A stretch of DNA of 60,000 nucleotides from Hydractinia symbiolongicarpus (taxonomy: Eukaryota > Cnidaria > Hydrozoa > Anthoathecata > Hydractiniidae), in assembly GCF_029227915.1 (NCBI RefSeq), contig NC_079888.1:15919001-15979000 (forward strand), read 5' to 3'. Shown in pieces: positions 49,101-58,100 of the stretch. Every line of letters starts with the position of its first letter. Positions within the stretch are counted from its first letter, which is position 1. Both the position numbers and the translations under genes were made by a program. The notes under the pieces are model-generated. The model ran no database searches, was not told where the DNA came from, and saw only the letters and a program-made list of their open reading frames with translations.

Positions 49101-52100
49101 CCGACAGTTCTGTGCACAGGGTACGAAAGACACTGTGGCCCCAGTTCCTATTGAAATGTAGATTTTTTTCTAATAATTTTTAACATACCTTAAGTGGATA
49201 AATTTTGGCAGGGATTAAATTTGATACCCGCCAAAATATTAAAAACTGACTATTCGCCAAATTAAACACTATTAAATAAAAATATGTTTTTTTCCTAAAA
49301 AAAGAAATCTTTTTTATATTCACAACAAGGTTTAAAAATAAAATTATTTCTTTGTGTCATTCGCCAAAATAAATCCCTGACAAAATAAATTTTTTTTTTC
49401 AAGTCACCAAATAAAATCCTCGCCAAATTTTTATATAATTTATCATTCGCCAAATTAAATCCCCGCCAAAAATTCTATTTTAGTCATGCGCAAAAATAAA
49501 AGACTTCCCAAAATTTATTCACTTAAGGTATATTAATTCTTCATAAGAACAGCAATGCTAGGATTGGTAGAAAAATGCAACGCAATGTTTCGATTTTACT
49601 TTAAGAACAATTGCATTGAGTCCATACTTTTGTGGGTTAAAACACAGGGCCCATAAAAGTAAAATTAGTTTTTTATAAACAGTGAGAAATAGGGAGAAAA
49701 CCCAGGAGTTTCAAGGACTTAAAAAGAACAGAATAATTTACAGGGGCACACTCAAATTGTAGTCAGCCTTTAGGATTTTAAGACTGTTAAAAGTAGCAAC
49801 TTGAAAATATTGTAACAATGTGAATATTGTAACTAGGTAACAGTTGCTATGATGTTATACTTTCTTTTGGTTTAAACAGAATTTAAACAATATATGACAC
49901 ACTTTTGTTTTGTCTTGTCTTTGCTAAACAGCAAATACATATTTTTTTACAAGAAACTCAAGCATATTGTACAGAATAAAGTATCTCAAAATTCGTTAAA
50001 TGGAGCTTTCTTTCTAAAGTGCAATAACGTTTGGAGCACCAACTGAACTAGTAAATTATGTTTGACCATGTTGTCCTGTAGCCAAATATTTAGGAAAAAT
50101 CGTTGTAAAACTAAATTTATGATTCCTTTTTTGTCTCATTATATTCTGCCTACATATTCTGAAACTGTAGAACTTTTTTAAAAGTAATAGGGCTACGTTG
50201 TGACTTAGTATTAATGTTACAAAAATTTGAATATATATTAGTCCCTACCCTTTCAATTCCATAGATTAAAAGAGATAGCTGGAACTGAAAAGCCAACCAT
50301 GCATTCTCTAAATCGTGAAGGAAAGGTCTCGGCTTTGTTGCCATTATTGTACATGCGCTAAAAACAAGTTTTGCCAGCACACGGAAAATCAAAATGGCGT
50401 AATCATGCTTTTTAACGTTAATAGAGTTATTTTAACACTAATTTTTATTATTGTCTTAGCGTTATTATTATTACAACAAAATTATATTAGCGTTAATAAC
50501 GTTATAGTGTTAAATGTTAGCTCTAAAGCGTTAATATTAGCGCTTTAAGCGCTAATTAACGCTAAATGTTTGTTATCAAATTCCCCTGGAAAGTCACATG
50601 TACTGCTAGCTACAGTAAAATTATATCTTTTTTTGCAAAATCGTTTCTTGTTCTTTTTCTTGGTTTTAATTAAAGCACAACTTTATATTGATCTATATAA
50701 ATATAGATGGCTATGGGGAGATCGATAACGAAGAAAAGTGAAAATTTAAGAAAAAAGATATATCGTATAAGTAGCTGTATAAGCGGCTAATTATACTGTA
50801 CGCACTGTATATATAATTATTCTGCATAGATAAATAGAATGTCTGTATATTTTATATGGCTAGCCTTACAAATCCTGCATATTATTTCCAGGAAAGGCCA
50901 TAGCTTAGATAGGGAGTCCTTGAGTACTTAATGCTCATTTTGAGATTTGCAGATCCAATTAGGGTCCCCCTCTACCAGACCACTCCCTGTAGCATCCAAC
51001 AGCCCACATAGTGTGTCATCTCCCCAAGCTATGGCACCATTGAAGACGGCTAACTATTCTGATTATCAGTTTTTCTTGTGCCTAATTTGCTTGAAAATCT
51101 TTCTTGAGATCAACCTAAAGTATCACAAAATATTTTTCTAAGATTTCTTAGAAATGACTTGATTTTTAAAAATCTCACAAAATATACCTGTGCATCACAT
51201 TGCATGGATTTGTATCTTTGTATTAAATTCCCTTTTTAAATCAAAGAGGCAAAGAGAGGTTAAAGAGACAATATTTAAACAACCTGACAAGAGAGTAAAT
51301 TTTGAAGGCCTAAATACTGAAATATTCAAATGCTAATATGTATTTATTGCTGAATTAATAAACAATGAACTACTTCATCATTCAAATTGAGGTCGTTCAG
51401 AAGTTATTATATTCGAATCGTCAAGTTCCTACATAGCAAGATTTGTATTCTGGAATTTCCAGAATTTTCCGGATCACTTTTAAAAATATGCAGTTGAAGT
51501 TTTAACTGTTATTTTAGAATGCTTCTTACAGCTATGTAAAAATTTTATTTTTTATTTATTGAGTTGCATTTTAACATGTTAGTTACAAAAATAGTTGAGA
51601 ATCGTGATACTCGTGATTTGTTTACCCCATAATACTCCATTTGCAAGGTCTACTTTAAATTTCAAAATTTTTCAGGCTATACCAGAAATCTTAAAGCCGC
51701 AGGGTTCTTGTTTTTGTTCGGTAAACATGGTAGTTAAGAAATGTCTTGGAATTAAATAGGTCTAGGAAAGTCACTGAAAATTTTTTTTAAATGTCTTAAG
51801 TATATGTTTCCAACAATAGTGTAAACAACCCATTTTTCTAAGGTAGTCAGCTTGGACCTTGAGTTGCTTATCTCCTATTTTTTTACTGACAACACTGAAA
51901 TTGTGAACCCCACCTAGTCCCTTTATATTTTGTTATTTAGTAGTGAACTCACACACACCAAATTTTCTTCCATAATATATTTTTCTGAAGATATAAGCCG
52001 CACCATTAATTTATTTTTTTCGTAAATCTAAGCCTGTACATGCTTCCAAAGGTTGTAAAAAAACTTTTAAAAGTGTTTGTGCTTGTTATTTGTATGTTTC

Positions 52101-55100
52101 AAAGGTTGCTGGAGAAAAAATCTTGTATCTAAATATATATATTAAATTTTAATGGGTAATTTGCATCAATGGGTTTTTTGCTAATGTCAAGCAAAATAAT
52201 GTATTTAAGAGTAATAGTCAGGAAAGATAACTTCTGATGTAAGAGGCAAAAAAATCAGTGAAATTTGTTTCTAAAAATTTGTGCAGACACTGAATTCAAT
52301 TGTCTGTATTTCTCATGATATAAAAAAAAACTGCATGCAGTCAATATTCTATTTTACCCTAACATAATAGCATTCAATAAAAGGGTCAATCAACTACTGG
52401 TATTATACAAAGAGAAATTGTTCTTACAAGTGAATAACATTAGGACGCATTTGAAGTTAAGAATAATACAAAAAAAAGAAGAATTCATTATAAATATTCA
52501 CATTTGTTCTGGATTTGATTTACTTTAAAGTGCAGAAGTTTTTTATATTATGTTATTGTAAATTCTCTGTGGCACAAACGAAACAGTATGAAATGAACAC
52601 CACGATTAATACATAGTTTTCTTGTTATTTTTATTTAAGTTATGTGTGTGATGTCAATTTAGTTTTCTTTCTTTTTAAACAGGATGATTGTGTAAAATGT
52701 TTGTGCTGTGGTCAATCAGGTGAGTGATAATTTACTGTTACAACAGCATCAACTTTGTCTTTTCCTCCCCTTATGGGGCACTGAAGAAAATGTATGTTTT
52801 CCCAATTGAAAAAACAGAATAAGTTTATAATAATTATAGCAATGGGTACATATCTCTGTTCACAGTAGTAAAAGAAACTTTGTTATAAGCCAAATATGTA
52901 ATTCTTTTTATTAGCCATTTAAAATCCATTTTGACCTGCTATAAAAACCACAAAACTGCGTCATTAAAAAACTCAAAATGCAGCAAAGGGATAATTCTTT
53001 ACAGCAGGGCCATGTTAATTTGCAAATGAATTTTATTTTGTATAGATTGATATTGTTGTATTTCATCAAAGTATACTATTATTAGTAAAATAAGATGGTA
53101 TTTGGTTTTGTATATCACGTCTAACCTTCTCCTTATCTTATCTTTTGTGACAGAAACTTAAACGCTAGCAGTGTCTTCATAGACATAAAGCTCGATAATA
53201 AACTATACTATATTGTATGCTTATCTGAATATTTCCTAAGGACTGGCTGAAGGATTTGGGAAATAGCCGTCATTTTAATGGGGCTTGTTATAGAATAGTA
53301 TCTTTACTATGTTTGTTGGAGGACTTATGTCTGTCACCTTAATTTTAGGCTTGGATTCCGCAGGAAGGAGGAGGTGTAAGTATTTATAGATCAAAACAAA
53401 TTTCAATAATTTTCTGCTCTCCTATGTCTTAATGATATATTCTTTAATGAATTTCTTTTTTAGCAACCAGGAAGCGAAAAACTCCAGAAAGGTTGAAGTA
53501 CACCGTCTTCCGTAAGTGCCTAATTACCTTTTTTTCATTCTGTTTACACTTCATTTTATATACCCTATATTTTAGAAATTATGTGGTGCTGCTCTCCTCA
53601 TAGTAAATGAATTTATATATTCAAACCAATTTGGGCACAATTGAGATAGACTAAAACAGAACAGATTTTTGTTTAAACAGTCTTGTTTCGTTAATGCTTT
53701 ATTTAATGTCTTGATGTAATGATGAAATACATTTTAGATGCTAAAAAAGAGGCAAACACTGCCACCAGTAAGTACATTCTTACTTCACTAAGCAACACTA
53801 AAGTTTTAATAGCTTCCTTAATTGGTGTTGTAACATCTGGTTTATTTTAGTTAAGAGAAAAGAAGAGAAGTCCTGCGTAGGTAAGTTCTTCTTACCAAAG
53901 TTGAGAAAACTGTTTTCATATTTTGATGAAAGTATTCGTGAAAAGCAGGATGTTATGTCTAAATGTGATTGTCCGGTTCCAGCATTATACAAAATTTATA
54001 GATTTTTGGCGTGACAGTTTTTGTAGTGATCCTGTGTATTAAAATAATTTAATTTTTTGATACAAAGATTAAAAAAAATATTGTGTTTTCCAATGAAGTT
54101 CGTAACTGTAGCGTTATTTTTCGCTAAACATTTTGTACTATTTTTTATAGCTGCGCAGATCCCTCCAAATTTTAATGTTGAAGGTAATTTTAATTATTAG
54201 ACAAAATAATATTTGTTCCAATTAAACTTGACATAGGATATCAAGACAATTTTGACAAGTAAACACTTGCTCAATCTTAGGGATCTATGAGATGACTAAA
54301 ATAGACTGGCTTTTGTAAAATCAGCCATTAGCAAAAAAAATTGGCTGTGGCAAGGCTATCAATAAGAAAATAACACCAGAGCAATAAATCGCTCGCCCAA
54401 GGTTAAAATAATTTATACTGGGCGAGCAATCTGAATAAATAGAATAAGTTCATAAACGCATCTTTTATACCAATTTTTTTTATCTATTTTATCTTGTTTT
54501 TTTATATATTTTGGTTATTTTCTACTGAAAATAATATGAAAGATAACATTGATTTCCGTGTGAGATGAATTGATATTGCCCAGCCAGAATAAATATTTTT
54601 GGAATTTGAGGAGCAATTAATGGCTCAGCTAGTTTCTCATTTCTCAGAATTGGGCGAGCCTTTTCATGAGCAAGAGCAATTGCTCTCCCCTTCTTAATAG
54701 GCCTGCTGTGGTAAAAATGACTGGTTTGTTTGCTGAGATCTCACCTTCATTAAGAAACACACAAAAACACATCTTAATATATGAGAGTAATGTTTGTGGA
54801 CAATAAATATTAGATTAAAAAACTTAATTAAACACCTGAGAAGGGATCTTTTTTAAGCTGACAAAGCTTTTCACAATAACAAGCTGTGATATATTATAAT
54901 AAAACAATGCACCGAAACAACTGCTTTTTTTATTTTTAGATGTTATAAAGGATATACTACCTGATGTAAGTTCTTTATTTTTGTATTTGCTGTCCTATTT
55001 TTAAAAGTAATACCATTTTTTCAATTTTGATATTTTAGCAACATTCTTTTGTAAAAGAGTTTTGAGAACTGTAATTACAGTTCTCAAAACTAACCCAAAG

Positions 55101-58100
55101 ACAATTTTTTTATTAGAGCATTTTCTATTAAGAAAAACTTGTAAAATTTTGAGGCTTTCTGATGAAAAAAAATTGAATTAATTTTTTACGACAGGACCCA
55201 AATTAGAGTCAAAAATCTTCTCTCTTTAATAAGCATGTCTTTAAGTTCAATACAGTCAAACCTGCTACAACAACTTCTTGTATAAGATTTTCACCTGCCT
55301 TGAATGAGCATTTGGTTCCCTACAATGTTTATTAAGATTTACATGATTTGAACTTCTAATAGTTATGTTGACTTAGACACACTAACGTATGCATTCTGCA
55401 CTGATTTCCCTTCATTTGTCTTCAAGTATTAACTGCTTATTGTAGTTTCACGATTTTTAAAGCTTTTACAGGAACTTATGCTAAAATATAAAAATTATTT
55501 GTTTTTGTTGCTGTTAAAGTTCAGGAAAAGTTAATTATTGGAAAAATATATTAAACAAAATTCTATATCGCTGTGGGCGCTTCACTGCATTTACAACCTA
55601 CTGCATACATCTGCTAAAAAATAGACATGGTTTACCTGCTTTTCAGCACCCAACCGGGTGCATAAAAGTCTTAAATTTGCCAACTTCCCATGTTTTGGAC
55701 CGTTATATGGAATGGAGTTGTAAGAGTTTGATAAGGCTAAATCCAGGGGAATTAGTTCATAATATAGAGATGTTGGCTATATCACGGGATTTCTTATACT
55801 AGATAGCCTTCTGTTATTAAATAAATAAATGCGGTATTGCTTTTAAAAAACTGTTTTTTTGCCAAAATAACACTTGTTTGCTTGTCCCAAGCATCCTAAT
55901 TTCTCCAATGGCCCAATAACTCGGGATCTGCAACTTGTTTTACCATAAAATTTTCTGGGTAGGCTTGTATGGGCCCTGTATGTTGGTTTAAAAAAATTAA
56001 TAGCAAACTGACACACAGATACACACAGATGCCTGGATTAAGCAAATAAATATCATTTGGCAAAAAAATTCATATTAATCAATTTATCTATGCATTGGTA
56101 AAGTTTGAACTCTCTTGTATACAATGTCTTAACAGGTCTAAAATTATTGATCGCAAATATTGTCAAAATTTGCTATTACTTACATATGACATCATAATTT
56201 ATGCAGCATAATAAAAATCACTTTGCTAGCTTCCAGTTACTTTGTTTACCTTTCTTGTAATTATATTTCTTTGGTTCTTAATTACAGGTACCAAATGAAG
56301 AAAGAAAAGTGGAAAAAAGTCTTGACAAGCCGTGTAAGTTGAAACTGTATATTTCTTTTAATGTGGTATTTTTGAGTATTGTAACTTTAGTACACCTCTT
56401 CCTATCAACCGGTTAAAGATATATTTTCTCAATGATAATAAATTCTCTATAAATCGATGTAATTCATTTGTAATAATTTTTTTTTATTGTGAAATATCCA
56501 CTATGGACTAAAAATCCTTCAAATATGCACAGTCAAATATGTTTTGTTTAGTTCTCCATAAGTGACTTAATATTTAGTTTCTTGTCTTTGTCTTTATTTT
56601 TAGCTTATTTTTCAGTTTCACTTTTCTTCTTAAACGTGAAGATAACTTCGGAATAAGAAATTTGATAACAAAAATTTAAAATGTGTGCAGACTTTTTTTT
56701 GGCATTTGGGTTTGGCACACTGTGAAATATCTATCTTACTTCAAAAGTGTTTTAAGCGACAGAATGAAAATTCAGATATCTAATATCTATCTAAGATAAC
56801 TACTATAATATCAAATAACTATAATTCACAAAGTGTCTATATCCTTCCTAACAACATTTTTACAGAATTTTCAGGAATGTATTGGATGAAAATAAGTTAG
56901 TTTTGGATGTACTTACCAGTAAAAATAAAAAAATAAGACCCTTTCGGAGAGCTGTACATTGTAAACAAAAATCACCTTTATAATATCTATGGATTGATAA
57001 AGTTTATATGCACATCCCTTAACAGGTCTAAAATTATTGATAACAGAAAATGTAAAACTTTGCTAATACTTAAATATGACGTTATAATTTATGTGGCATA
57101 CTTAAATCTGAAACTCTTTAAATGTGAATATCTTGAGAACGGAAAGAGCTGTTTAAAATATTAAAAAAGACTTATTAACCAACTTTTTTAAGCTCTAAGT
57201 TCAACGTCGTTTTATACCTTGGGTTTTCTTTAAGTAATTAGAAATAATTTATGTACTATAGTAGTAAAAAGATTTATGACCTTGGTTTAAATATATCATT
57301 ACCTACAACAATATTTTTTTCATGTTTTGAGTCCTTTTTCCAAAACATACTATGAGCTTCCAACGATAAAGTTTGTTATAATAAGATAGTGGCAAATTTA
57401 GTAAATAAACAGACCAAAACATTCAACAACAAATCAAATGCGCAATATGGTGGCTTCTTCGTTATTCATGAATGTTTTATTTTTTCTTATCTTTTCTTGC
57501 AAATTTGTTTAGTAGCATAAAAAATGAAGGATATGTTCATCACATGGTCTTCAACATCTTTGCTATTTTAATCCTTTTTATTGTTTAATTATCTTGTGTA
57601 TTGAACCGTGACCATCAGAATTAAGGGAAATATATTTAATTGTTTTCCAGTTTAGCCATCCGTTTAGCAAATGTCTAAAAATAATCAATTCTAAATAATT
57701 CAGCACTCACAATGATGAAAACAAAATTGGTATTTTTACCAGACTGTTTTATATTTTGGGTCTAGTGTGTTGTCGTTATGCCAGTTTTGGTGAAAATTCT
57801 GTTTTTATGTTAAAAACATCAAATTTTCTATGAATACATTTACATCTAAACATTCTTTGTCATGTCAGCTGTACGTGTAAATTGATTTATTATGGAGCTA
57901 ACCAAGCCAATCGGTCTGTTCTTCAAAATTAACACTGTCATTATAAAATTTTTATCAGCAGTTGTGCCATGCGCAGTTCGTCTCTCCTTTAACAAGGTGT
58001 ATTAAATATTTAAGAACTTTTTGTCTGATTGACCTGTCAGTAATATTGCTGACAATTGTCATGTGTTAGACATCATTTATACCAAGTTTTATGACTTACA

